Assembly: GCF_023555375.1 (NCBI RefSeq)
Contig: NZ_JAJSEE010000002.1
Span: 124,001 to 188,000, forward strand
Length of the DNA stretch: 64,000 nucleotides
Direction: 5' to 3'
DNA from: Guyparkeria hydrothermalis
GTDB lineage: Bacteria > Pseudomonadota > Gammaproteobacteria > Halothiobacillales > Halothiobacillaceae
In this document: piece after piece, positions 1 to 8,562 of the stretch
How positions within the stretch are numbered: position 1 is the stretch's first letter
Layout of the letters: every line of letters begins with the position of its first letter
Position numbers and translations under genes: made by a program
Notes under the pieces: generated by a model
The model's database searches: none
What the model was told of the DNA's origin: nothing
What the model saw: only the letters and a program-made list of their open reading frames with translations

Positions 1-1837
1 TCGCCTTGAAGTGGTCGATGTCGAGGATGATCACGCCGAAGCCCTCGCCGTAGCGCTCGGCCTGGCGCGTCTCCTCCCCCAGCGCCAGGTCGAGGCGGTG
101 GCGGTTGAACACGCCGGTGAGCTTGTCGGTGACGGCCAGCCGCTCGGACTGCCGGTACGCGGCCTCGAGCTGGCGCTTGAGATTGGCCTGCTTCCAGTAG
201 ATCAGCCCGCCGGCGACGATCAGCAGCACGAACACCGCGCTCACCTGCCAGAGCAGGGTGTAGTCGACGCGCTGGTCGTAGCGGATGGCGATCCACTTGT
301 TGTTGATGTCCCGGCGCTGTTCCTCGGTGATGCTGGCGACGGCCTTCTGCATGATGCCGTGCAGGACCGGCCGGTCCTCGCGCACGGCCACGCCCATGTC
401 CCAGGACTTGCCGGTGTCGCCGGTGATGCGCAGTTCGCCGGTGTACTCGGTCTGCAGCTTGTAGCCGATGGTGGCGAGCGTGCCGATGTAGCCGAACACC
501 TCGCCGCGGCGCACCATCGCCAGGCCGGCGTCGATGTCGGTCACCTCGACCAGTTCGAGGTCGGGGAAGTCGTGGCGTAGCAGCTCGGCGAAGGCGTACA
601 GCGCCGGGATCGCGATCTTGCGTCCCTTGAGGTCGTCGAGCCCGTCGATGAAGGCGACGTCCGCCTTGGTCGCGATCACCAGCGGGGTCCGGATGTAGCT
701 GTCGGTGAACTCGGCATAGCTCTCGCGCTCGGGCGTGCGCATGGCGAGGCTGAACAGCTCGCAACGCCCGGCCTTGAGCGCTTCGACCGATTCCGACCAG
801 GTCGCCACCGGCAGCGGGCGGAAATCCACGCCCAGCGCCTGCTCGAACAGGGCGAAGTAGTCGGCGCTGATGCCGTCGTGCTCGCCCTGCTCGTCGAAGC
901 GCTCGAAGGGCATCCAGTTCGGATCGATGCAGATGTCGATGTGGCGTGCCCGATCCAGGTAGGCGCGCTCGGCCTCGGTCAGGTCGATGGCCGGCAACGC
1001 CCCCGGTGTGGCCGCGCCGCGCACATCCAGCCAGCGGGCGGTGAGGGCCTGCCACTCGGCCGGGGTGATGGCATCCAGGCCCTTCTGCATGATCGAGCGC
1101 AGCGCGGGCTTGTCCGGCGTGATGCCGAAGCGCAGGTCTTCCTCGTTCACCCCGGGCAGGTCCAGCTCGCCGGCGATGCGGATATTGGTGTAGGCGCGGC
1201 GCTTGATCACGGCGTTGATGTTGGTGAGGTTCTGGACCAGGGCGTCGATCTCGCCCAGCACCAGTGCACGGGTCATTTCCTGGTAGGTGCCGTAGCGCCG
1301 CAGCTCCATGCCGTCGACGGCCTCGAGGTCCTTGACGTAGAAGATGTCCTCGATCACCCCGACCCGTTTCCCCTCGAGGTCTTCCAGCCCGTCGTAGCTG
1401 CCGAAGTCGTCGCGCACGAAGACGAAGATCGGCAGCTCGTAGTACGGCTCGGTGTAGAGCGTGAAGGGGGTGCGGTCCTCGCGGTAGGAGATGCTCGAGA
1501 TCACGTCGACCTCGCCGTCGCGGAAGCGACGGAACGAATCGCCCCAGGCGCCGAAGGTCTTCTCGAACCTGAGCCCCGTCTTGGCGGCGATCAGGTGCAG
1601 GAGGTCGTGCTCGAAACCGTTGCCCGAGCCGTCGCCGAGGACGGTGAACGGCGGATGCTCGACCATCATGGCGATGCGGGCGGTCGGGTGGTCGTCGAGG
1701 AACGCCTTTTCGTCGGCACTGAGGGTCACGGCCGATGCGTCCTGGGTAGTCGCGCCCTGAGCCATGACTCCCTGGGTCATCACCGGGGCGATCAGCAGGA
1801 ACCAGGTCCCGAGGAGAGTAAGGCAGAGTCGCTTCAT
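1..1837 (-). CDS. Membrane diguanylate cyclase with two tandem periplasmic solute-binding sensor domains (3' end cut off)
   Basis: The gene reads right to left from ATG at 1837 and runs off the window at base 1. The visible protein starts with a signal-like segment (MKRLCLTLLGTWFLLIAPV). Two bacterial extracellular solute-binding (SBP family 3) domains follow, at roughly residues 40-270 and 285-510. Next come one transmembrane helix (LLWQVSAVFVLLIVAGGLIYW) and the start of a GGDEF domain (DKLTGVFNRHRLD, then VIILDIDHFK). The GGDEF motif itself lies beyond the window edge, so activity cannot be judged. The family senses small periplasmic ligands and makes cyclic-di-GMP in the cytoplasm. The tandem sensor layout resembles hybrid sensor kinases of the BvgS/EvgS type, with a cyclase as output. 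The upstream neighbour is recG on the same strand, about 200 bases away, so co-transcription is uncertain. Confidence 0.85.
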   Translation of the reverse strand, partial: MKRLCLTLLGTWFLLIAPVMTQGVMAQGATTQDASAVTLSADEKAFLDDHPTARIAMMVEHPPFTVLGDGSGNGFEHDLLHLIAAKTGLRFEKTFGAWGDSFRRFRDGEVDVISSISYREDRTPFTLYTEPYYELPIFVFVRDDFGSYDGLEDLEGKRVGVIEDIFYVKDLEAVDGMELRRYGTYQEMTRALVLGEIDALVQNLTNINAVIKRRAYTNIRIAGELDLPGVNEEDLRFGITPDKPALRSIMQKGLDAITPAEWQALTARWLDVRGAATPGALPAIDLTEAERAYLDRARHIDICIDPNWMPFERFDEQGEHDGISADYFALFEQALGVDFRPLPVATWSESVEALKAGRCELFSLAMRTPERESYAEFTDSYIRTPLVIATKADVAFIDGLDDLKGRKIAIPALYAFAELLRHDFPDLELVEVTDIDAGLAMVRRGEVFGYIGTLATIGYKLQTEYTGELRITGDTGKSWDMGVAVREDRPVLHGIMQKAVASITEEQRRDINNKWIAIRYDQRVDYTLLWQVSAVFVLLIVAGGLIYWKQANLKRQLEAAYRQSERLAVTDKLTGVFNRHRLDLALGEETRQAERYGEGFGVIILDIDHFKA

Positions 1838-2043
1838 GGCCGGGGCGTGGTTCCGTCGGTGCCAGGGGTGCGTTCCGGCCGTGGGGCCGGTTGCGAGAGA
1901 GTCCTTGCGATCCGGCCGCCGCGGCATGCGGCTGCCCGGCGTGCCGGTTGGGTCGTGCCGGTTGGGTCGTGCCTGGATCGGGGTATAAGGAAAACTGTAT
2001 GTCAGCCGTCGGGCGCGGGCAAGGGGGTGACGAGGCCGCGCCG

Positions 2044-4185
2044 CTATACCTGCCCGTACTGGCCGGCCGCGCCTACCCAGCGTGCGATCAACGGGTGGAC
2101 CGACTCGGGGAAGCGCTCGAGGAGCTCGTCGGCCAGACGCCCGGCCTCCTCGAGCTTGCCCTGGTCTTCCTGCAAGTCGGCGATCTTGAGTTTGGCGATG
2201 CCGGCCTGGCGGGTGCCGAGCACCTCGCCGGGGCCGCGCTGCTCGAGGTCGGCCTCGGCCAGTCGAAAGCCGTCCTCGGTCTCGCGCATCAACCCCAGCC
2301 GTGCCCGGGCGCGATCCGAGAGCGGCTCCTCGAACAGCAGCACGCAGTGGCTGGCGGTCGCGCCGCGACCGACGCGACCGCGCAACTGGTGCAGCTGGGC
2401 CAGCCCCATGCGCTCGGCGTTCTCGATGATCATCAGCGAGGCATTGGGCACGTCCACGCCCACCTCGATCACGGTGGTGGCCACCAGCAGGTGGTAGTCG
2501 CCGGCCTTGAAGCGGGCCATCTCGCGCTGCTTCTCGGCGGCGTTCATGCGCCCGTGCACCATGCCGATGTTCAAATGCGGCAACTCCTCGCCCAGCATGG
2601 CGAAGGTGGTCTCGGCCGCCTGCGCCTCGATCTGTCCCTCCTCGATCAGCGGGCAGACCCAGTAGGCCTGGCGGCCTTCGGCGCAGACCTGGCTGATGCG
2701 CTCGATTACCTCGCCACGGCGGTCGGCGCGCACCACCACGGTGGTCACCGGGGTCCGCCCCGGCGGCAGTTCGTCGATGACCGAGACATCGAGATCCGCG
2801 AACTGCGTCATCGCGAGCGTGCGCGGGATGGGGGTCGCGGTCATGATCAGCTGGTGCGGGCGACGGGCGCCACCAGAGCCCGCTGAACCAGGCTGGCTCG
2901 CGCCCTTGTCGGTCAGCGCCAGGCGCTGGTGCACGCCGAAGCGGTGCTGCTCGTCGACGATTACCAGCCCGAGTCGGTGGAAGTCCACCGACTCCTGGAA
3001 CAGGGCGTGGGTGCCGATCACGATCTGCGCCCGCCCGTCGGCCAGCTGCGCGAGTCCCTCCCGTCGGTTGGCCGCCGATTGCTGGCCGGAGAGCAGCAGC
3101 ACCGACAGCCCCAGCGGCTCGAACCACTGGGCGAAGTTGCGGGCGTGCTGCTCGGCGAGGAGGGCCGTCGGCGCCATCAGCGCGACCTGGTAGCCGGCGT
3201 CGATCACGTCCAGCGCCGCTGCCGCGGCCACCAGGGTCTTGCCCGAGCCGACGTCGCCCTGCACCAGCCGCAGCATCGGCAACGCCTGGGCCAGGTCCGT
3301 CTTGATCTCGCCGATCACCCGCTGCTGCGCGCCCGTGGGCGTGAAGCCCAGGTGTCCGAGCAGTTGAGCGAACAGGTGGTCGCGCGGCGGGATGGCCGGG
3401 GCGGCGACCTGGCGGGTGACCGCCCGGCGCTGGCGCAGGGCGAGGATGTGGGTGGCCAGTTCCTCGGTGATCAGCCGTTGCAGCGCCGGCTCGCCGCGTG
3501 CGGGCACCCCGTCGTTGCGCTTGGGCAGGTGGATGCGTTGCAGGGCGCGCATCAGTGACGGCCAGCCGCGGGCCTCGCGGATGGCGCCGGGCAGCGGGTC
3601 GGACAGATCGCGCACCGCCACCTCCATGGCGGCCTCGACCAGTTGGCGCAGCTTGGGCTGGGCGATGCCCTCGGTGGCCGGGTAGACCGGGCGGATCTGG
3701 CCGATCTGGTTGGGGGCGACCAGCTCCGGCTGGGCCATCTCGAGCCCGTGCGGGCCCTGTTGCAGCTCGCCGAACACGAGGTAGCTGCGCCCGGCCTGCG
3801 GGGTGGGCCCGAAGCGACCGAAGAACCAGATGGTCACGGCGACGGGGCCCTGCGGTCCCTCGCCCACGCCCTGGCAGACCAGCCGGGCCTTGCCGCGGAA
3901 CAGGGGGCGCACCTCGTTGATCCGGACCTCGAACAGCGCCGCCTCGCCCAGGTGTTCCGGCGAGAGCGGTTGCCGGGTGCCACGGTCCTCGTAGCGCAGG
4001 GGCTGGTGCCAGAGCAGGTCGCCGACGGTCTCGATGTGCAGGCGCGCGAGCTTTTCGGCGACCTTCGGCCCGACGCCGGGCAGGTCGGCCACGGGCGAGG
4101 AAAGCCCCGGAGATGGCTTTCTGGTGCGCCCCGAGCCAGTGGCCCTGCCGGATGTGCGGTTTTTTTTGGGTGCGGAGGGAGACAT
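2044..4185 (-). CDS. recG: ATP-dependent DNA helicase RecG
   Basis: Replication-fork and Holliday-junction branch-migrating helicase, 713 residues, close to the usual RecG length. The N-terminal half is the OB-fold/wedge region, beginning at LPGVGPKVAEKL (residues 35-46). Walker A is GDVGSGKT at 310-317. The DEQH box sits at 411-414 in the RecG-typical string VDEQHRFGVHQ. The C-terminal helicase lobe carries QLRGRVGRG and the RecG tail. I chose the ATG at 4185 because the peptide from there (MSPSAPKKNR) leads straight into a basic N-terminus. The open frame extends much farther upstream, but only as antisense to the cytochrome gene. It is transcribed divergently from that gene across a 90-base gap that holds a promoter for the other side. 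Confidence 0.95.
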   Translation of the reverse strand: MSPSAPKKNRTSGRATGSGRTRKPSPGLSSPVADLPGVGPKVAEKLARLHIETVGDLLWHQPLRYEDRGTRQPLSPEHLGEAALFEVRINEVRPLFRGKARLVCQGVGEGPQGPVAVTIWFFGRFGPTPQAGRSYLVFGELQQGPHGLEMAQPELVAPNQIGQIRPVYPATEGIAQPKLRQLVEAAMEVAVRDLSDPLPGAIREARGWPSLMRALQRIHLPKRNDGVPARGEPALQRLITEELATHILALRQRRAVTRQVAAPAIPPRDHLFAQLLGHLGFTPTGAQQRVIGEIKTDLAQALPMLRLVQGDVGSGKTLVAAAAALDVIDAGYQVALMAPTALLAEQHARNFAQWFEPLGLSVLLLSGQQSAANRREGLAQLADGRAQIVIGTHALFQESVDFHRLGLVIVDEQHRFGVHQRLALTDKGASQPGSAGSGGARRPHQLIMTATPIPRTLAMTQFADLDVSVIDELPPGRTPVTTVVVRADRRGEVIERISQVCAEGRQAYWVCPLIEEGQIEAQAAETTFAMLGEELPHLNIGMVHGRMNAAEKQREMARFKAGDYHLLVATTVIEVGVDVPNASLMIIENAERMGLAQLHQLRGRVGRGATASHCVLLFEEPLSDRARARLGLMRETEDGFRLAEADLEQRGPGEVLGTRQAGIAKLKIADLQEDQGKLEEAGRLADELLERFPESVHPLIARWVGAAGQYGQV

Positions 4186-4199
4186 GCGGGCGCCGGTTC

Positions 4200-4228
4200 T
4201 GTCAAACGAGGATTTTTGCCGATATACT
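4200..4228 (+). promoter_or_regulatory. Sigma-70-type promoter of the triheme cytochrome gene
   Basis: A -35-like TGTCAA (4200-4205) is followed after exactly 17 bases by a -10 TATACT (4223-4228), inside the short divergent gap between recG and the cytochrome gene. The start codon is about 40 bases downstream, with a GGAGGA Shine-Dalgarno at 4265-4270. The assignment rests on consensus similarity only. Confidence 0.5.
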
Positions 4229-4275
4229 ACGCGCCGTTGCGCATGCCAAAACGATAAAGATTCTGGAGGACTCTC

Positions 4276-5535
4276 GTGGCTCAACATACCCCCAAGGTCG
4301 ATCCGATGTCGAAGCTGGTGGGCTTCGCTTCGGCGCTGGTCCTGCTGGTCGTCGTGTTCTATTTCATCAGCTCGCTGATGAACACCGTCGACGAGAACTC
4401 GCTCGAAGGGCAGGTGGTCGAGAAGCCGGAAAGCAAGGAAGAGGAAACCAAGACTGCCTCGGCGGACGAGAAGTCGGGTGGCGACGAGACGTCCTCTGGT
4501 GGTTCCGGTGGCGACATTGCCGCCGGCAAGGAAAAGTACGCCTCCTGCGCGGCCTGTCACGGTGCCGACGGCAAGGGTCAGGGCGGCGCCTTCCCGGTGC
4601 TGACCGGCATTCCGGCCGACGAGGCCGAGAAGAAGCTGACCGCTTACCGCGAAGGCGACCAGGAATACCTGAAGTCGGTCGGCCTGGGCGATCGCTACGG
4701 CACCATGGCGCCGAACGCGGCCAACCTCTCCGACGCCGACATCGCTGACCTGGCCGCCTACATCGGCGACGCCTTCGGCGGTGGTGCCGGTGGTTCGGCC
4801 GACGGCGGCGACAGCGCTGGCGGCAACGGCGGCGGTGCGGTCGACGGTGACGTCGCGGCCGGCAAGGAGGCCTACGCCTCCTGCGCGGCCTGCCACGGCG
4901 CCGACGGCAACGGCCAGGGCGGTGCGTTCCCGGTACTGACCGAGATGGACGCGGCCGATGTGCAGAAGAAGCTGACCGCCTACCGTGAAGGCGACCAGGA
5001 GTACCTGAAGTCGGTCGGCCTGGGCGATCGTTACGGCACCATGGCGCCGAACGCGGCCAACCTCTCCGACGAGCAGATCGCCAACCTGTCGGTCTACATC
5101 GCCGACGAGTTCGGTGGCACCAACGGTGGCGGCGATGCCGGCTCCAACGGTGGCGACTCGGCCAAGGCCGAGAGCGACGACGGCGCCAAGGAAGAGAAGT
5201 CCGCCGAGCCGCGCATCGTCAGCGAGTCGCTGATCAACCGCGGTGCCGCGCTGTACTCCTCCTGCGCCATCTGTCACGGCGCCGAGGGCGAGGGTGGCGA
5301 GCTCTTCAACGCGCCCAAGCTGGTCGGTACCAAGATGGACCAGACCATCAGCCTGCTGAAGATCTACCGCAAGGGCCAGGAAATGGGCCCGAACTCCTAC
5401 GCGATGATCCCGCAGGCCAAGGGCCTGACCGACGATGACATTGAGGCCCTGGGTGCCTACATCGAGGTCATGGACGACGAGGAGCTGCCGGCCGAAGCCG
5501 AGGGTGATGCCCCGGCAGGCGCGTCGGCCCAGTAA
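4276..5535 (+). CDS. Membrane-anchored triheme c-type cytochrome with internally duplicated domain
   Basis: 419-residue protein starting at GTG, chosen because GGAGGA lies 5 bases upstream. An uncleaved N-terminal helix (about residues 12-34) should anchor it to the inner membrane with the rest in the periplasm. Three class-I cytochrome c domains follow, with heme motifs CAACH at 91-95, CAACH at 203-207 and CAICH at 330-334. Candidate axial methionines lie in GTMAPNAANLSD (twice) and YAMIPQAKGL. The domains are joined by Gly/Ser/Asp-rich linkers. The first two domains are near-copies offset by 336 bases, and the third is diverged. The likely role is electron transfer between membrane and periplasmic redox partners. 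The gene stands alone between recG and fetAB and ends before a terminator, so its partner is not shown by context. Confidence 0.9.
   Translation: MAQHTPKVDPMSKLVGFASALVLLVVVFYFISSLMNTVDENSLEGQVVEKPESKEEETKTASADEKSGGDETSSGGSGGDIAAGKEKYASCAACHGADGKGQGGAFPVLTGIPADEAEKKLTAYREGDQEYLKSVGLGDRYGTMAPNAANLSDADIADLAAYIGDAFGGGAGGSADGGDSAGGNGGGAVDGDVAAGKEAYASCAACHGADGNGQGGAFPVLTEMDAADVQKKLTAYREGDQEYLKSVGLGDRYGTMAPNAANLSDEQIANLSVYIADEFGGTNGGGDAGSNGGDSAKAESDDGAKEEKSAEPRIVSESLINRGAALYSSCAICHGAEGEGGELFNAPKLVGTKMDQTISLLKIYRKGQEMGPNSYAMIPQAKGLTDDDIEALGAYIEVMDDEELPAEAEGDAPAGASAQ
4504..5119 (+). repeat. 336-base tandem intragenic duplication encoding two heme domains
   Basis: The stretch around 4504-4783 recurs at about 4840-5119 in the same frame, offset 336 bases. 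The second half of each unit (from the codons for LTAYREGDQEYLKSVG to NAANLSD) is almost base-for-base identical, with only a few third-position changes. The flanking linkers have diverged more. This suggests a recent duplication or continuing gene conversion. Confidence 0.85.
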
Positions 5536-5616
5536 GTTGGCCCACTAAGGTGACGCGGTAACCCGCTTCATCGCCTCAGCCACTCGGGTTGCCCAGCGAT
5601 CCGGGTGGCACGAAAG

Positions 5617-5645
5617 ACGCCGGCCCCTGGGCCGGCGTTTTGTTT
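5617..5645 (+). terminator. Rho-independent terminator after the triheme cytochrome
   Basis: A 9-bp perfect stem (ACGCCGGCC, 5617-5625, with GGCCGGCGT, 5630-5638) closes a 4-base loop and is followed by a T-rich tail (TTTTGTTT). It lies about 80 bases past the cytochrome stop codon and ahead of fetA. Confidence 0.85.
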
Positions 5646-5676
5646 GCGGGACGGCATTTTCCAGAAGGGGAGAACT

Positions 5677-6279
5677 ATGTTGTTCGAGGTAAAGGAGCTG
5701 AGCGGGCCGAACGTCCCGCCCGTCTCGTTCGCGCTCGCTGCCGGCCAGGTGCTGCCGGTGCGCGGCGAGTCGGGCGTGGGCAAGAGTCAGATGCTGCGCG
5801 CGCTGGCGGATCTCTCCCCGCACGAGGGCGAGGTCTGCCTGGACGGCACCGAGCAGCAGACCATGCCGGCCACCGACTGGCGTCGCCAGGTGGTGCTGGT
5901 GCCGGCGGAATCCGGCTGGTGGGCCGAAACGGTGGCCGAGCATTTCCCGGCCCGGCCACCCGAGTCGTCGTGGACGCGTCTGCGCCTGCGTGACGCGCTC
6001 TGGGAGTCGCCGGTCGAGCGCCTGTCCTCCGGCGAGCGCCAGCGACTGGCGGTGCTGCGCGCCCTGGCGCTCGAGCCACGCGTGCTGCTGCTCGACGAGC
6101 CGACCGCCAACCTCGATCGCGACAACGCCGAGGCGATGGCCGGACTGTTGCTCGACTACCTCCGCGAGCGGCAGGCCGCGGCCGTGTGGATCAGCCACGA
6201 CCCGCACGAGATCGACTCGCGCGGCGAGCGCTGGCTGGAAATGACCGCCGAGGGAGGGCTGCTGCATGGATCTGTATAG
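5677..6279 (+). CDS. fetA: ABC transporter ATPase, FetA/YbbL type
   Basis: 200-residue ABC ATPase. Walker A is GESGVGKS (30-37), the signature is LSSGE (about 116-120) and Walker B is LLLDEP (about 137-142), followed by the D-loop and the WISHDP switch histidine. ATG 5677 is chosen because a purine-rich GGGGAGAA lies just upstream and the peptide MLFEVKEL starts the fold. The gene overlaps the next one by 14 bases. The pairing with a FetB-like permease is the basis for naming it FetA, the ATPase of an exporter linked in E. coli to iron and oxidative-stress tolerance. The substrate here is inferred. Confidence 0.85.
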   Translation: MLFEVKELSGPNVPPVSFALAAGQVLPVRGESGVGKSQMLRALADLSPHEGEVCLDGTEQQTMPATDWRRQVVLVPAESGWWAETVAEHFPARPPESSWTRLRLRDALWESPVERLSSGERQRLAVLRALALEPRVLLLDEPTANLDRDNAEAMAGLLLDYLRERQAAAVWISHDPHEIDSRGERWLEMTAEGGLLHGSV

Positions 6280-7066
6280 CCTCACGCCGATCGACCTGAT
6301 GGTGGCCGCGGGCCTGGTGTTGGCCTTGGGCGTGGTCCAGATCATCCTCGGGCTGGGCCTGTTCCGCACGCTCGCCTTCAACAGCGTGCGCATGGTGCTG
6401 CAGCTGCTGCTGGTGGGCGTGATCCTCAAGGCGGTCTTCGATGCCGCGACCCTGCCCTGGATCCTGCTGATCGCGATGGTGATGATGGGGCTGGCCGGCT
6501 ACGAGGTGGTCGCCCGGCAGAAACGTGCCATTCGTGGCTGGCACGGCTACGGCATCGGGCTGGCGGCGATGAGCGCTACCGCGCTGATCGTCACCGTGCT
6601 GGCCCTGACTCTGATGATCGAGACCGATCCCTGGTACGAGCCGCAGTACGCCATCCCGCTGCTGGGGATGATCCTCGGCAACACCATGACCGGGATCGGG
6701 CTTGCGCTGAACAACCTCACGCAGACGGCGTGGCAGAGTCGGGTCGAGATCGAGGCAAGGCTGGTGCTGGGCCACTCGGTGCGTGATGCCACCGCCGAGC
6801 TGAGGTCGGATTCGATGCGCGCCGGGTTGATCCCGACGCTCAACATGCTGGCCGCCGCCGGCGTGATCAGCCTGCCGGGGATGATGACCGGCCAGATCCT
6901 GGCCGGCTCGCCGCCAGTCGAGGCGGTCAAGTACCAGATCCTGATCATGTTCCTGATTACGGCCGCGACCGGCTTCGGCTCGCTGGTTGCCGTGCAGCTG
7001 GGCGCGCGCCGCCTGTTCGATGCGCGTGATCGCCTCCGCCTCGACCGCCTGCGCAGCGGACGCTGA
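6266..7066 (+). CDS. fetB: ABC transporter permease, FetB/YbbM (UPF0014) type
   Basis: 266-residue polytopic membrane protein with about seven hydrophobic helices and family-typical strings: VRMVLQLLLVGVILK near residue 45, PLLGMILGNTMTGI near 130, and GLIPTLNMLAAAGVISLPGMMTGQIL near 190-215. It overlaps fetA and ends just before a bidirectional terminator, so fetAB forms a two-gene operon. UPF0014 members are permease halves of putative iron exporters; other metals or small molecules are possible. Confidence 0.9.
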   Translation: MDLYSLTPIDLMVAAGLVLALGVVQIILGLGLFRTLAFNSVRMVLQLLLVGVILKAVFDAATLPWILLIAMVMMGLAGYEVVARQKRAIRGWHGYGIGLAAMSATALIVTVLALTLMIETDPWYEPQYAIPLLGMILGNTMTGIGLALNNLTQTAWQSRVEIEARLVLGHSVRDATAELRSDSMRAGLIPTLNMLAAAGVISLPGMMTGQILAGSPPVEAVKYQILIMFLITAATGFGSLVAVQLGARRLFDARDRLRLDRLRSGR

Positions 7067-7120
7067 CACCGCGCGGCTCGAGACGGAGCCGGCCCGTCGG
7101 CCCCGGTGTCGACCACAAAA

Positions 7121-7146
7121 AAACCCGGACCAAATGGTCCGGGTTT
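7121..7146. terminator. Bidirectional terminator between fetB and the convergent cytochrome gene
   Basis: An 11-bp perfect stem (AAACCCGGACC, 7121-7131, with GGTCCGGGTTT, 7136-7146) around the loop AAAT. It is preceded by an A-run and followed by T-rich sequence, so it can stop transcription from both sides. Confidence 0.9.
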
Positions 7147-7187
7147 GCGTTTGCCCGGGCATGTGCCCGGGGGCCTGGCGCCGGCGC

Positions 7188-7526
7188 TTAGAGGCTCTCG
7201 ATGTAGGCGCCCAGGTTCTCCATGTCGCCATCGGACAGGCCGGCGGCGTTCGGCGCCATGATGGCGAAGTTCGAGCCGCCCAGGTCGCCCATTTCCTTGA
7301 GTGCGTCCTGGTTGCCGTTCTTGTAGTGGCCCAGCGCGGTGACGACGCGGTCGGCGCTCTTGCCGGCCAGTGCCGGGAACATGCCCTGGCCCTGGGCCTG
7401 CTGGCCGTGGCAGGAGGCGCAGCTCTGCTCGTAGAGCTTCTTGCCGGCCTTGACGTCGGCGGCCATGGCCTGCGCGGAGGCAACGGCCAGACCGGAGGCG
7501 AATGCAATCGCGGTCAGTTTCTTCAT
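7188..7526 (-). CDS. Small periplasmic class-I cytochrome c
   Basis: 112-residue monoheme cytochrome. A signal peptide (MKKLTAIAFASGLAVASAQA) probably ends at AMA-AD around residue 22/23. The heme motif CASCH is at 36-40. A candidate axial methionine lies in AIMAPNAAGL, and the C-terminal helix ends ENLGAYIESL. The fold resembles the domains of the triheme cytochrome at 4276-5535, including the shared MAPNAA string. A Shine-Dalgarno (CAGGAG) precedes ATG 7526. It is monocistronic, with the terminator at 7121-7146. It is likely a soluble electron shuttle. Confidence 0.9.
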   Translation of the reverse strand: MKKLTAIAFASGLAVASAQAMAADVKAGKKLYEQSCASCHGQQAQGQGMFPALAGKSADRVVTALGHYKNGNQDALKEMGDLGGSNFAIMAPNAAGLSDGDMENLGAYIESL

Positions 7527-7560
7527 GGGGAACTCCTGATATCTCGTGTCATTTAATTAC

Positions 7561-7580
7561 CCGAGCTCACTCCTGCTCGG
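7561..7580. promoter_or_regulatory. Inverted repeat in the upstream region of the small cytochrome gene
   Basis: CCGAGC (7561-7566) and GCTCGG (7575-7580) flank an 8-base spacer, about 35 bases upstream of the cytochrome start. An AT-rich TAATTAAAT on the minus strand, which could hold a -10, lies between it and the gene. It could be an operator or a chance hairpin in GC-rich DNA. The rest of the 227-base gap (7527-7753) shows nothing else clear. Confidence 0.25.
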
Positions 7581-7753
7581 CTGGGGCTGGGTAAAGCAGG
7601 TTCCATGCCATTCGGCTGGGCGTTCGTGGGCCTTCATAAACAAACGCTTACCCGACTTTCGTTCGACTGATGACCCCGCCGAGAGTTGCATCTTGCAAGC
7701 GCGCGACGTCAGGACGCAATGCGGCGGCGGATCGACGCGGCCTGGCCCGGGCG

Positions 7754-8422
7754 TCATTGCCCGTCGATGTAGCGGTGGTCGTCGAAGGAGATCACCAGCT
7801 GCGGGCTGACCAGGGCGAGTGCCGTCATCAGCATGCCGTTGATCACCCCCTCCGGGAAGGCGAGCAGCGGCAGGATGCGCAGGTAGTTGTTCCAGACGAT
7901 GTCCGCGTCGTAGAGCCCGAGCGTCATCACCAGCAGCGCGGTCGCGCCGCCGTGGGCGATGACACCCAGCACCGCGGAGAGGAACACGCCGATGAACAGG
8001 TAGATGAAGAAATTCGGCGGCAGGAAGCGTTGTGACGCGCGTGTGATGGCGTAGGTGATCGCCGCCGGCAGGGCGGCGCTGAGCAGGAAGGTCCAGCCGG
8101 CGATCGCCAGGCCGTGGCCGAAGAGCAGGGCCGAGGCAACCGCCGCGACCAGGCCGGCGATCAGGGTCAGCTCCAGGCCGATGACCAGGGTCACCGTGGC
8201 CGCGCCGAGAAAATGCAGGGTCAGCCCCGGCATCAGCGTGGCCGAGAGCGACCACATGCCCGTGAGGAACACGGCCGACAGCAACACCAGGTGAATCCGG
8301 GTCGGGTCGGCGCGCAGCGCGGGCCACGGCGCGGCGCGTACCGCCCAGGCGAGGCTGGCCAGCGCCAGCAGCCAGCCGACCGCGCCCACGGGCAGGGAGA
8401 CCAGGTGGTTGGGTAGCTGCAT
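7754..8422 (-). CDS. CbiM-like energy-coupling-factor membrane protein (COG3235 type)
   Basis: 222-residue hydrophobic protein with about six membrane helices. Strings match the CbiM/NikM substrate-binding membrane component: GLTLHFLGAATVTLVIG near residue 66 and LLAFPEGVINGMLMTALA near 188. The start MQLPNHLVSLPVG at 8422 has a GGTGAT-type purine stretch just upstream. CbiM-family proteins bind Co or Ni and normally work with a transmembrane T component and an ATPase, but none of those is adjacent here. The first half lacks the MHIxEG metal-binding N-terminus of true CbiM, so the substrate may differ. Family assignment is good; function is inferred. Confidence 0.75.
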   Translation of the reverse strand: MQLPNHLVSLPVGAVGWLLALASLAWAVRAAPWPALRADPTRIHLVLLSAVFLTGMWSLSATLMPGLTLHFLGAATVTLVIGLELTLIAGLVAAVASALLFGHGLAIAGWTFLLSAALPAAITYAITRASQRFLPPNFFIYLFIGVFLSAVLGVIAHGGATALLVMTLGLYDADIVWNNYLRILPLLAFPEGVINGMLMTALALVSPQLVISFDDHRYIDGQ

Positions 8423-8562
8423 GGCATCACCTCAAGGCGTTCGAGGGTGCCCCAGTGTAGCGATCTTGGGGGGTGGGCGCCGATGATTTATGCTTTGGGC
8501 CTTTCCGCAGCACGGTTCGTCTGTTGCGGTCACCACGGACACATCAATCGGGAAGATACCCC

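Noticed and set aside
878-2497. Long open frames antisense to the diguanylate cyclase gene
   Set aside because: Low-complexity H/D/G/V-rich translation with no family resemblance, opposite a clear gene in high-G+C DNA; same for frames opposite cusA (25195-26883), glnD (55292-58186) and the ClC gene (60207-61868).
4186-5277. Upstream extension of the recG frame to 5277
   Set aside because: The added 360 residues are antisense to the triheme cytochrome and repetitive because that gene is duplicated; RecG homology begins after 4185.
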